A stretch of DNA of 6,089 nucleotides from Desulfovibrio sp. (lineage in GTDB: Bacteria; Desulfobacterota; Desulfovibrionia; Desulfovibrionales; Desulfovibrionaceae), in NCBI GenBank assembly GCA_003512875.1, contig DONZ01000189.1:1-6089 (forward strand), given 5' to 3'. Position 1 is the first letter of the stretch. Every line of letters starts with the position of its first letter. The notes under the pieces are model-generated. The model worked only from the letters and a program-made list of their open reading frames with translations, searched no databases and had not been told where the DNA came from. Made by a program: the position numbers and the translations under genes. This document shows, in pieces, positions 1 to 6,089 of this stretch.

Positions 1-27
1 TTTACAGCAAAAGCCTGACTGCTACCG

Positions 28-65
28 GAATTCCAGTTTGCAGATAACTTGATAACCTGGAATTC
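28..65. repeat. 9-bp inverted repeat with nested direct repeat upstream of the AraC-type gene
   Basis: The arm GAATTCCAG (28-36) is matched by its exact reverse complement CTGGAATTC (57-65). The 20-nt space between them contains GATAAC twice (43-48 and 51-56), separated by TT. It lies about 195 bp before the regulator's start codon. Paired half-sites of this kind can be operators, but no promoter motif is convincing nearby and a chance repeat cannot be excluded. The arms lack a following T-run, so this is not an intrinsic terminator. Confidence 0.35.
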
Positions 66-241
66 ATAGAAAGAAATCCTCCATGAAACATGGCAAAAAG
101 AGGGCAATTTCTGTTAAGACGTCCATTCCTGTGAAGTGGTATCATGGAAAGGAGCAAAAGTCCGAAACTGCACAGAAAGTGGGGCGTACAGGAACAGATC
201 CTTATTCTGTGCGCAGGAGGGCTTTGGCAGAATTTCAGAAC

Positions 242-251
242 AGGAAAGGAG
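242..251 (+). promoter_or_regulatory. Ribosome-binding site that sets the AraC-type start
   Basis: AGGAAAGGAG lies 9 nt before ATG 261. It is the strongest Shine-Dalgarno match in the left part of the window. It favours 261 over the in-frame upstream ATG at 144, whose intervening residues do not resemble an AraC protein. Confidence 0.7.
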
Positions 252-260
252 TGCTTCTTT

Positions 261-677
261 ATGGGCGGCAGATCATTGACCAACAGGATTCTTTCCTATG
301 TTGAGGCTCATCTGGAACAGGAGCTGACACTGGAGAGGCTGGCAGAAGAACTGCATTATTCCAGATTTTATATGGAACGGGTCTTCAAGGCGGATACGGG
401 AATGACCCTTTGTAAATATATCCAGGGCAGGCGGCTGGATGCCGCAGCCAGAAAGCTGGCAGAGACAGCGCAGCCGGTTGTTGAGATTGCTTTTGAGGCA
501 GGCTATGGCTCCCAGCAGGCATTTACAAGGGCCTTTCATCGGGAATATGGACATACGCCGCGGGAATACCGGAAGATCGGGATGTATTTTTCAAGATGCG
601 GCAGGATTTCTCTGTGCAGGGGAAGAAAGTCGGCGTCCGTTTTTGCTGTGCCTGAAAGAAGCAGAATCGCGGCATGA
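261..677 (+). CDS. Small AraC/XylS-family DNA-binding transcriptional regulator
   Basis: The product is 138 residues and consists almost only of the AraC-type DNA-binding domain, as in MarA/SoxS-sized regulators. The first helix-turn-helix is at about residues 22-43 ([20 protein letters not shown]). The second is at about 72-95, followed by the family signature with its [12 protein letters not shown] core and the closing HTPREYRK. AraC proteins bind paired promoter sites as activators or repressors. No ligand-binding or GyrI-like domain is present, so any signal sensing is unexplained. The last ~30 residues are a basic, Arg/Ser-rich tail that I do not recognise. The frame ends in an ATGA overlap with clpP (674-677), suggesting translational coupling. 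Codon use is G-rich (CAG for Gln, CTG for Leu, many AGG/CGG for Arg), like the start of clpP and unlike clpX and lon. It is therefore likely of Clostridia/Lachnospiraceae origin. The family call is firm; its target is unknown, and clpP is only a guess from position. Confidence 0.85.
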   Translation: MGGRSLTNRILSYVEAHLEQELTLERLAEELHYSRFYMERVFKADTGMTLCKYIQGRRLDAAARKLAETAQPVVEIAFEAGYGSQQAFTRAFHREYGHTPREYRKIGMYFSRCGRISLCRGRKSASVFAVPERSRIAA

Positions 678-1267
678 GTTTTATACCATATGTGGTCCGC
701 CAGAACGGGCGGGGAGAACAGAGCTTTGATATTTATTCCAGGCTGCTTGCTGACCGGATCATTTTTCTGGGGGAGGAAGTAAGCGATGCTTCTGCAGGGG
801 TAATTATCGCTCAGATGCTGTATCTGGAAGCGGAAGATCCGGGGAAAGATATTCAGTTTTACATCAACAGTCCCGGAGGCTCTGTCACCGCAGGCATGGC
901 GATTTACGACACCATGAAATTCATTGCCTGCCCCGTAACGACCCTTTGCATGGGCAGAGCCGCAAGCATGGGGGCGTTTCTTTTGGCGGGCGGCGAAAAA
1001 GGCAAGCGTTTCGCCCTTCCGCACAGCCAAATCATGATACACCAGCCTTCAGCTGGCTATCAAGGTCAGGCGACGGACATTGAAATCCATGCGAAAGAAG
1101 TTCTGCGTATGAAAAAGGACCTCAACTCCATTTTGGCGGAAAACACGGGGCAAAGCATTAAAAAAGTGACTGCCGACACGGAACGCGATAATTTCTTAAC
1201 AGCGGAAGAAGCCCTGAAATACGGTATTATTGACAATATTCTTACCTCCAGACACGATTTAATATAG
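674..1267 (+). CDS. clpP: ATP-dependent Clp protease proteolytic subunit ClpP (probably a chimeric ORF)
   Basis: ClpP is the 14-subunit serine-peptidase barrel that degrades cytoplasmic proteins fed to it by ClpX or ClpA/ClpC. The 197-residue product has normal family length. The catalytic triad is complete: Ser98 in MGRAASMGA, His123 in MIHQPS, and Asp172 in TERDN. The [18 protein letters not shown] block is at residues 65-81. The start overlaps the regulator stop as ATGA. The gene appears to be two halves. Residues 1 to about 62 ([10 protein letters not shown]..., [20 protein letters not shown]) look like Clostridia ClpP and share the G-rich codon use of the upstream regulator. From about residue 82 ([29 protein letters not shown]...) the protein looks proteobacterial and codon use matches clpX. 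The frame is unbroken and all motifs are intact, so a functional hybrid is possible. A metagenomic assembly join within the conserved block is the simpler explanation. The native neighbour upstream of a proteobacterial clpP would normally be tig. Confidence 0.9.
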   Translation: MSFIPYVVRQNGRGEQSFDIYSRLLADRIIFLGEEVSDASAGVIIAQMLYLEAEDPGKDIQFYINSPGGSVTAGMAIYDTMKFIACPVTTLCMGRAASMGAFLLAGGEKGKRFALPHSQIMIHQPSAGYQGQATDIEIHAKEVLRMKKDLNSILAENTGQSIKKVTADTERDNFLTAEEALKYGIIDNILTSRHDLI

Positions 1268-1274
1268 GTTTTTT

Positions 1275-2498
1275 ATGAGTAATAATAAAGACGGAATGCA
1301 CTGCTCATTCTGCGGCAAAAGCGAATTTGACGCCAACCAATTCATAGTGCAGGACGGTGCCTGCATTTGCGACGAATGCATTGACGCCTGCAATCACATT
1401 ATCGAACGTCAAAAATTCCAAAATACGGCGCAATCGATCAATTTGCTCACGCCAAAAGAAATCAAGGCAAAACTCGATGAATATGTCATCGGGCAGGACA
1501 ATGCGAAAAAAATCCTTTCCGTGGCTGTTTACAATCACTACAAACGGGTTTTTTTCAAACAGGAACTCGGTGATGTAGAACTTGAAAAAAGCAACGTGCT
1601 TTTAGCCGGACCTTCCGGAAGCGGCAAAACCCTGCTCGCAAGAACTCTCGCCCGTATCCTGAATGTTCCTTTCGCCATTGCCGACGCAACAACCCTTACG
1701 GAAGCGGGCTATGTCGGCGAAGATGTTGAAAATATCCTCGTACAGCTCGTGCAAAATGCCGAATATGACTTGAATGCGGCAAGCCGCGGTATTATTTATA
1801 TTGATGAAATCGATAAAATTTCCCGCAAAAGCGACAGCCCCTCAATCACCCGGGACGTTTCCGGCGAAGGCGTCCAACAAGCGCTTTTAAAAATCATCGA
1901 AGGAACCGAAGCCAATATCCCGCCAAAAGGCGGAAGAAAACACCCGCAGCAAGAATTTATCCGCCTGAACACTTCCAATATTCTGTTCATTGTCGGCGGC
2001 GCGTTCATCGGGCTTGAAAAAATGGTTGAAGCGAGAATACGCGGAAACAGCATGGGATTCGGCGCCCATATCAATAACAAGAAAGAGCAGAATTTATCCC
2101 AGCTGCTTGACCAAGTCATTCCCACGGACCTTGTGCAGTTCGGGCTTATTCCCGAATTTATCGGCCGTATTCCCGTTATCACCCACGTTGACGAACTCGG
2201 TGTTGATGATTTGGTGCGTGTTCTTACCGAACCTAAGAACGCCCTGACGAAACAATATCAGAAACTTTTTGAAATTGACGGGGTTGAACTGAATTTTGAA
2301 ACAGAAGCTTTAAAAGCTGTCGCCAATAAAGCCATTGAAAGAAAAACCGGAGCTCGGGGATTAAGAAACGTCCTTGAAACCGTAATGCTTGATATCATGT
2401 ATGATTTGCCAAACACGGCAAAAGGCAAACAATGCATCATCACCAAAAGCGTTATAGAAAACAACGAAGCTCCCCTCTTTTTATCCAAAGCAGAATAA
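1275..2498 (+). CDS. clpX: ATP-dependent Clp protease ATP-binding subunit ClpX
   Basis: ClpX is the hexameric AAA+ unfoldase that recognises tagged proteins (for example SsrA-tagged ones), unfolds them and threads them into ClpP. The 407 residues carry all expected parts. The N-terminal C4 zinc-binding domain has Cys10, Cys13, Cys32 and Cys35. Walker A is GPSGSGKT at 112-119 and pore loop 1 is GYVGED at 145-150. Walker B is IIYIDE at 173-178. RKH at 221-223 is the substrate-contacting motif, and sensor 2 is GARGLR at 359-364. The ClpP-docking loop, usually IGF, reads MGF at about 260-262. The start lies only 7 nt after the clpP stop, with no strong ribosome-binding site in the gap. Translation is therefore probably coupled to clpP, which fits the shared complex. 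Its codon use matches lon and the 3' part of clpP. A hairpin with a T-run follows its stop immediately. Family assignment is essentially certain. Confidence 0.97.
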   Translation: MSNNKDGMHCSFCGKSEFDANQFIVQDGACICDECIDACNHIIERQKFQNTAQSINLLTPKEIKAKLDEYVIGQDNAKKILSVAVYNHYKRVFFKQELGDVELEKSNVLLAGPSGSGKTLLARTLARILNVPFAIADATTLTEAGYVGEDVENILVQLVQNAEYDLNAASRGIIYIDEIDKISRKSDSPSITRDVSGEGVQQALLKIIEGTEANIPPKGGRKHPQQEFIRLNTSNILFIVGGAFIGLEKMVEARIRGNSMGFGAHINNKKEQNLSQLLDQVIPTDLVQFGLIPEFIGRIPVITHVDELGVDDLVRVLTEPKNALTKQYQKLFEIDGVELNFETEALKAVANKAIERKTGARGLRNVLETVMLDIMYDLPNTAKGKQCIITKSVIENNEAPLFLSKAE

Positions 2499-2500
2499 TG

Positions 2501-2526
2501 AATGCCGTATCAAAAACGGCATTTTT
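2501..2526 (+). terminator. Intrinsic terminator or attenuator at the clpX-lon junction
   Basis: AATGCCGT (2501-2508) pairs perfectly with ACGGCATT (2516-2523) around a 7-nt loop (ATCAAAA), with a GCCG/CGGC core. Five T follow without a gap (2522-2526, the first two being part of the stem). This is the classic layout of a Rho-independent terminator, placed 2 nt after the clpX stop. The T-run is short, so partial read-through into lon is likely. Its position would make lon levels partly independent of clpP-clpX. It also covers the ATG at 2502, arguing against that codon as the lon start. Confidence 0.65.
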
Positions 2527-2531
2527 CCATT

Positions 2532-2535
2532 GAGG
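2532..2535 (+). promoter_or_regulatory. Ribosome-binding site supporting a lon start at 2541
   Basis: GAGG lies 5 nt before ATG 2541 (context TGAGGACGCT-ATG). The alternative ATG at 2502 has no Shine-Dalgarno match, because clpX ends immediately before it, and it lies in the stem of the terminator-like hairpin. This favours 2541 as the true lon start. Confidence 0.55.
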
Positions 2536-2540
2536 ACGCT

Positions 2541-5021
2541 ATGAGTTTATTTGAAAATACGCATGGTCATATTCTTCCGATGATGACGTTACGGGAAGTT
2601 GTTATTTTTCCGGGTTCCATAACCCCTCTTTTTGTGGGACGCGATATTTCCATCCGTGCCATCGAAGAGTCCATAAGTTCCTATAAGAAACATATTTTTC
2701 TTGTGACACAAAGGGAAGCCGACATTGAAAAACCAAATCCGGAAGATTTGTATCCTATCGGAGTTGTCAGCCGTATTTTACAGCTCATGCGTTTGCCCGA
2801 TGGAAATATCAAAGTTCTTTTTGAAGGCTTGTACCGCGCGACATGGGATACGCTCGAGGGAAAGGAAGATATGCTTGTTTCCCATAATTACGCGGATATA
2901 CCCCATGATTTTCCCGCCGCTTTCGGCAATAACAATTATCCTTGCCTTATCACCAATGAAATTCAGGACATTGACGCAACACCTGTTGAAGCGGAAGCCC
3001 TGTACCGTGCCATTCATGACGCTGTCGATGATTTTTCAAAAGTGAATAAAAAATTATCCCCTGAACATGTTGCGGCTATTTCCGCTCTTCACCATGCCGG
3101 CAAATTGTCCGACGCGATCATGCCTCACTTAAAACTCGATTTTGTCAAAAAGCAGGAAATACTGGAAACGCTTGACACCGGCGAACGCCTTTCCAAAGTT
3201 TATGAATTGCTGAACAGTGAATTGGCTGTTGCTGATTTGGAAAAGAAAATCAAAAGCCGCGTCAAAGACCAAATGGAAAAAAATCAGCGTGAATATTATC
3301 TCACAGAACAAATAAAAGCCATTCACAAAGAAATGGGCAATGAGGACCCACAAGCGGAAGCTGACGATTTGGAACTGCGTATCCGTGAAAAAAACATGCC
3401 CGAAGAAGCAAAAGAACGGGCTTTGCGGGAATTAAAAAAATTACGCCCCATGTCCCCGTCTTCCGCCGAATATTCCGTGGCGCGCAATTATATCGACTGG
3501 GTTCTCGATTTGCCGTGGAATGAGCTGAAAGATATTCACATTGATATAAAAGAAGCGAAAACCATTTTGGACAACGCCCATTTCGGTTTGGAAAAACCGA
3601 AAGAACGCATTTTGGAATATTTGGCGGTGCAAAAACTTACGGACGGATTGAAAGGACCTATCCTTTGTTTTGTCGGTCCTCCCGGGGTTGGCAAAACTTC
3701 CCTCGCAAAAAGCGTTGCGGAAGCCACCGGCAGAGATTTCGTGCGTATTTCCTTGGGCGGCGTCCGTGATGAAGCTGAAATTCGGGGGCACAGAAGAACA
3801 TACGTCGGCGCAATGCCCGGAAAAATTCTTATGGCTCTACGAAAGGCAAAGTCCAACAATCCGTTATTCTGCTTGGATGAAATCGATAAAATGACTGCGG
3901 ATTTTCGGGGAGACCCAAGTTCAGCGCTTTTGGAGGTTCTGGACCCTGAACAAAACAATACGTTTAACGATCACTACCTTGATTTGGACTACGACCTTTC
4001 AAAAATATTTTTTATAACAACGGCAAACACCTTGGCCGATATACCGGCACCGCTGCGCGACCGTATGGAAATTATCGAACTTTCCAGTTATTTGGAAACA
4101 GAAAAAATGAGCATTGCCAAAGATTTCCTCTTGCCGAAGCAGCGCAGGATGCATGGGCTGGAAAATGAAAACCTTCATATTGACGATACAGCCATGCTTG
4201 AGATAATCCGCTCCTATACGAGAGAAGCGGGCGTTCGGAATTTGGAAAGGCAAATTGCCGCTCTGTGCCGGAAAACAGCCATAAAAATGGTTGAAAATGA
4301 AAAACGAAGTCCCAATATCCAAGTAAAGAAAAAAGATTTGCGAACCTATTTGGGCATACAAAAATACCGTTATGGCGATAAGGAAACTGCCGCGCAAGTG
4401 GGTGTTGTGGCAGGGCTTGCCTATAATAATGTGGGCGGCGATATTCTTTATATTGAAACCGCAATCATGCCGGGAACCGGAAAAATTTTAACCACGGGAC
4501 AACTTGGCTCGGTTATGAAAGAATCCGCGGAAGCCGCTTTCAGCTATGTCCGCTCCCGGGCAAACCTGCTTGGCTTGCGTTCCGATTTTTACAAAGATAT
4601 CGATATTCATATCCACGTGCCGGAAGGAGCGACTCCGAAAGACGGGCCTTCCGCCGGCATCACCATTGCAACGTCCATAGCCTCTGCCCTGCTTGGCATT
4701 GCCGTTCAGGACAATGTCGCCATGACCGGTGAAATAACCCTGCGCGGACGCGTGCTCGCTATCGGCGGTTTACGTGAGAAACTTCTTGCGGCAAAACGCT
4801 CCAATATAAAAACAGTCATTATTCCCAAAGACAATAAAAAGGATATTGAAGAAATTCCAAAAGAAATAACAAGCAGCTTAAAAATGAAATTCGTCAGCCA
4901 TGTGGACGAAGTTCTGCCCATTGCGTTCAATAAAAAAAGCGCGGAAATTTTTCAGACAAGCAATAATAACGCTGATTTGGTCCTTAGCCTCAAACCTCAC
5001 GAAGAAGAGGAAAAAGAATAA
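2541..5021 (+). CDS. lon: ATP-dependent protease Lon (endopeptidase La)
   Basis: Lon is a cytoplasmic homohexameric AAA+ serine protease that degrades misfolded and short-lived regulatory proteins. From ATG 2541 it is 826 residues; the frame opens upstream at 2502, giving 839. I prefer 2541 because a GAGG site precedes it and the 2502 ATG is inside a terminator-like hairpin. Numbered from 2541, the N-terminal substrate domain begins near residue 11 ([17 protein letters not shown]) and runs to about 195. A charged coiled-coil linker follows at about 225-300. Walker A is GPPGVGKT at 379-386 and Walker B is [10 protein letters not shown] at 441-450. The C-terminal protease domain has catalytic Ser704 in PKDGPSAGI and Lys747 in GGLREK. 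The 43-residue Ser-Lys spacing is the same as in E. coli Lon. A proteolytic-domain position that is usually Trp is Tyr here (GLAYNNVGG). The tail is acidic (HEEEEKE). It follows clpX, as is common in Proteobacteria, but behind a possible terminator, so it may have its own regulation. The gene looks complete and functional. Confidence 0.97.
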   Translation: MSLFENTHGHILPMMTLREVVIFPGSITPLFVGRDISIRAIEESISSYKKHIFLVTQREADIEKPNPEDLYPIGVVSRILQLMRLPDGNIKVLFEGLYRATWDTLEGKEDMLVSHNYADIPHDFPAAFGNNNYPCLITNEIQDIDATPVEAEALYRAIHDAVDDFSKVNKKLSPEHVAAISALHHAGKLSDAIMPHLKLDFVKKQEILETLDTGERLSKVYELLNSELAVADLEKKIKSRVKDQMEKNQREYYLTEQIKAIHKEMGNEDPQAEADDLELRIREKNMPEEAKERALRELKKLRPMSPSSAEYSVARNYIDWVLDLPWNELKDIHIDIKEAKTILDNAHFGLEKPKERILEYLAVQKLTDGLKGPILCFVGPPGVGKTSLAKSVAEATGRDFVRISLGGVRDEAEIRGHRRTYVGAMPGKILMALRKAKSNNPLFCLDEIDKMTADFRGDPSSALLEVLDPEQNNTFNDHYLDLDYDLSKIFFITTANTLADIPAPLRDRMEIIELSSYLETEKMSIAKDFLLPKQRRMHGLENENLHIDDTAMLEIIRSYTREAGVRNLERQIAALCRKTAIKMVENEKRSPNIQVKKKDLRTYLGIQKYRYGDKETAAQVGVVAGLAYNNVGGDILYIETAIMPGTGKILTTGQLGSVMKESAEAAFSYVRSRANLLGLRSDFYKDIDIHIHVPEGATPKDGPSAGITIATSIASALLGIAVQDNVAMTGEITLRGRVLAIGGLREKLLAAKRSNIKTVIIPKDNKKDIEEIPKEITSSLKMKFVSHVDEVLPIAFNKKSAEIFQTSNNNADLVLSLKPHEEEEKE

Positions 5022-5082
5022 AGAGAAAAACATGTTAAGGTACGACGGTACTCTTTCACTTGCGTAAAAACGGAAAAATAAA
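5022..5082. other. lon-SGNH gene spacer, no firm element
   Basis: The spacer becomes AT-rich immediately after lon. It contains an 11-codon frame (5032-5067, MLRYDGTLSLA) preceded by a weak AAGAG, and a 4-bp GTAC/GTAC hairpin at 5040-5051. Neither is strong enough to call a leader peptide or terminator. No clear stop signal for lon transcription is visible, so transcripts may run into the next gene. Confidence 0.3.
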
Positions 5083-5099
5083 ATGAATTATCACGAACT

Positions 5100-5116
5100 T
5101 ATATATATATATATAT
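5100..5116. repeat. (TA)8 dinucleotide tract at the 5' end of the SGNH-like gene
   Basis: Eight TA units plus a final T run directly into the ATG at 5115. ATG 5083 lies 17 bp before the tract and reads through it as MNYHELIYIYIYGEHQ..., then stops at 5164-5166. Removing one TA unit (or adding two) would put ATG 5083 in frame with the SGNH-like product. Such tracts are prone to slipped-strand changes. Confidence 0.7.
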
Positions 5117-5942
5117 GGAGAACATCAGAAATTCAGCATACTCCGAATTGATGGCAAAATATAATTCTTTTTTTCTCTATAAGGACACGATAAAAAGCAT
5201 TATTCTGGGAAACAGCCATGCGCAGTTTGGTTTTATCCCAAACTTCTATTCCATTAATTCTTATAAGTTAGGCATACCAAGCTGTGACTTATCACATTGT
5301 TATCATTTATTAAAAAAATCATAACTCCGCAATCCAAATATTATGCTCCGCAACTCAATGAAGTAATCCTATATTTTTCTTTTTTTCATTTCTCTTTTAA
5401 TCTTTACAAATCAACACAAAACTTCCATGCGATACTGCTTTCACATTTTTTTGAAACTCCGAAGCGTTACATCATTATCAATGAAAAAGAAATAAAACAA
5501 TCAGTTAATTTGAATGAAAACTATTTGGACTATTGCATCAAAAATTCAAATAAATACCATGGATACTATCCGCATTGTCCCTATCTATACAAAAAAAATG
5601 AAAAAAACATTCAAAAGCAAATAGATGAAAAGCTGAAATTGCGTTGGTGCCAGTCCACGCAATTTGAATGGTTGGAAAAGATTGCCTCTGTTTGCAAAGA
5701 AATGAATTTTAAGCTATATTTTGTCCTACCGCCTCATGCCGAAACGTTCTTATCCGATCTCACTCACGAATTCAATACCGTTATCGCTCAACAATATAAA
5801 ACAGGTTTTTCATACAAAACTGCTTGATTTTACCTATGACACTTCCTTCATGACCGATGATTTTTTTGACCGAAGCCACCTTGATATTTTTGGTGCGGAA
5901 AAGCTGACTAAAAAAATTAAACTGCTTATACGTAATATATAA
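5115..5942 (+). pseudogene. SGNH/GDSL-hydrolase-like protein gene, interrupted by two compensating frameshifts
   Basis: Three consecutive frame segments make one protein of about 275 residues. The first (5115-5324) carries the nucleophile block ILGNSHAQFGF, with a putative catalytic Ser at codon 5214. The second (usable from about 5312 to 5800) carries APQLNEVILYFSFF and LKLYFVLPPHAETF. The third (about 5805-5942) ends with DRSHLDIFGAEKLT, the Asp-x-x-His block (Asp at 5868, His at 5877). These spaced blocks are typical of SGNH hydrolases, a family that includes esterases and polysaccharide O-acetylation enzymes; the substrate cannot be told. The first break is at the A7 run 5312-5318, where one extra A would restore the frame. 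The second lies between about 5795 and 5824, with the T5 run 5806-5810 the likeliest site, where one T fewer restores it. No signal peptide or clear membrane segment is seen. No good ribosome-binding site precedes ATG 5115, so the start may be ATG 5083. The gene is far more AT-rich than lon, suggesting horizontal acquisition. It could be decayed, length-variable, or intact in reality with sequencing errors. Confidence 0.65.
5312..5318 (+). repeat. A7 homopolymer at the first frameshift (slippery A-AAA-AAA)
   Basis: In the frame of the first segment the run is phased as A AAA AAA, the classic -1 slippery heptamer. A -1 step moves reading from LLKK-S-stop into LLKK-IITPQSKYYAPQL, the frame that holds the middle of the protein. 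Without slippage, translation ends at the TAA at 5322-5324. Confidence 0.6.
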
Positions 5943-6085
5943 ATAAACAATGTCTTGGTAAAAATTACGCTTAAATATTTTTATGAATATGTTTGATATG
6001 AATTGAAGCAGCTATAACATATTACATTTTTTACAAAAATATCAATATATTATAAAATAAAACTTATTATGGGGGGACAGAATAA
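5943..6085. other. AT-rich intergenic region
   Basis: There is no coding potential here. A 6-bp inverted repeat (CGTAAT 5931-5936, ATTACG 5964-5969) and an AT-only hairpin near 5975-5990 are too weak to call a terminator. The right half holds a possible promoter and a G-rich ribosome-binding site leading to the window edge. Confidence 0.5.
6030..6058 (+). promoter_or_regulatory. Possible sigma-70-type promoter for a gene beyond the right edge
   Basis: TTTACA (6030-6035) and TAAAAT (6053-6058) are 17 bp apart, each one mismatch from the consensus. Transcription would start near 6065, about 20 nt before a start codon at 6086. In such AT-rich DNA, matches like this occur by chance, and alternative -10 readings overlap it. 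Confidence 0.35.
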
Positions 6086-6089
6086 ATGA
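6071..6089 (+). CDS. Possible ribosome-binding site and start codon of a gene truncated by the window end
   Basis: A GGGGGGA stretch (6071-6077) lies 8 nt before ATG 6086-6088, the only purine-rich, G-containing site in the AT-rich region. Only the start codon is within the window, so nothing can be said about the product. The other ATG, at 6069, gives only six codons before TGA. Confidence 0.35.

Larger units (their letters stand above)
1..260. other. Upstream region with no supported gene
   Basis: No reading frame here has a ribosome-binding site plus a recognisable protein. Short forward frames run in from the left edge and stop at 16-18, 45-47 and 50-52, so the tail of an upstream gene could end here but is too short to identify. 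A 73-codon frame opens at 83 but has no ribosome-binding site and overlaps the real regulator start. I see no good -35/-10 pair. The only structured element is the inverted repeat at 28-65. Confidence 0.5.

Noticed and set aside
81..93. CCATG-AAA-CATGG inverted repeat
   Set aside because: A 5-bp arm with a 3-nt loop and no T-run is expected by chance and is not placed at a promoter.
83..304. 73-codon + strand frame with a basic N-terminus before the AraC-type gene
   Set aside because: It has no ribosome-binding site and no recognisable motif, and its end overlaps the well-supported regulator in a different frame.
3441..3958. Long minus-strand frames inside lon
   Set aside because: They are opposite a gene with intact catalytic motifs, encode low-complexity shadow proteins and lack ribosome-binding sites.
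5040..5056. GTAC-GACG-GTAC followed by CTCTTT as a lon terminator
   Set aside because: The stem is only four base pairs and the T-run is broken, too weak for an intrinsic terminator.
5032..5067. 11-codon frame after lon as a leader peptide
   Set aside because: It has only a weak upstream purine stretch, no repeated regulatory codons, and no following attenuator hairpin.
5931..5990. Weak inverted repeats after the SGNH-like gene as a terminator
   Set aside because: The 6-bp arms are 27 nt apart and the other hairpin is purely A/T, so neither would be stable.
1..6089. CRISPR arrays, tRNA/rRNA genes, IS elements or phage genes
   Set aside because: No regularly spaced repeats, cloverleaf or rRNA-like sequence, terminal inverted repeats or transposase motifs were seen on either strand.

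Overview
The window reads left to right on the + strand as: an upstream non-coding stretch (1-260), a small AraC-type regulator (261-677), clpP (674-1267), clpX (1275-2498), lon (from 2502 or, better, 2541, to 5021), a broken AT-rich gene for an SGNH-hydrolase-like protein (about 5083/5115-5942), and an AT-rich intergenic stretch (5943-6085) that seems to lead into a further gene at the right edge. All real genes are on the + strand.

clpP, clpX and lon form a tight protein-quality-control cluster. ClpP is the serine-peptidase barrel, ClpX the AAA+ unfoldase that feeds it, and Lon a self-contained AAA+ protease. The clpP-clpX-lon order is known from Proteobacteria, including Desulfovibrio-type bacteria, where tig normally precedes clpP. 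My best guess for the clpX-lon part is a moderate-GC Desulfovibrionaceae-like gut bacterium. That is pattern recognition, not a search result.

The left end does not look like the same genome. The AraC gene and the first ~80 codons of clpP use G-rich codons (CAG, CTG, GGG, CGG/AGG), and the ClpP N-terminus resembles Clostridia/Lachnospiraceae ClpP. From about codon 82 the protein and codon use become proteobacterial (CAA, CTT/TTG, GGC). The switch lies in or beside the most conserved block of ClpP (about 857-916). The clpP ORF is therefore probably a chimera, either from metagenome assembly or, less likely, from real recombination.

Two regulatory or structural points stand out. First, a hairpin followed by five T lies exactly at the clpX/lon junction. 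It overlaps the first possible lon ATG, so lon more likely starts at 2541 behind a GAGG ribosome-binding site, and a terminator or attenuator separates lon from clpX. Second, the gene after lon has its SGNH Ser block and Asp/His block in the same frame but the middle in another frame. The two shifts cancel; one is at an A7 run and the other is near a T5 run. A (TA)8 tract lies at its 5' end. It may be a pseudogene, a length-variable gene, a case of slippage-dependent expression, or a product of sequencing errors.
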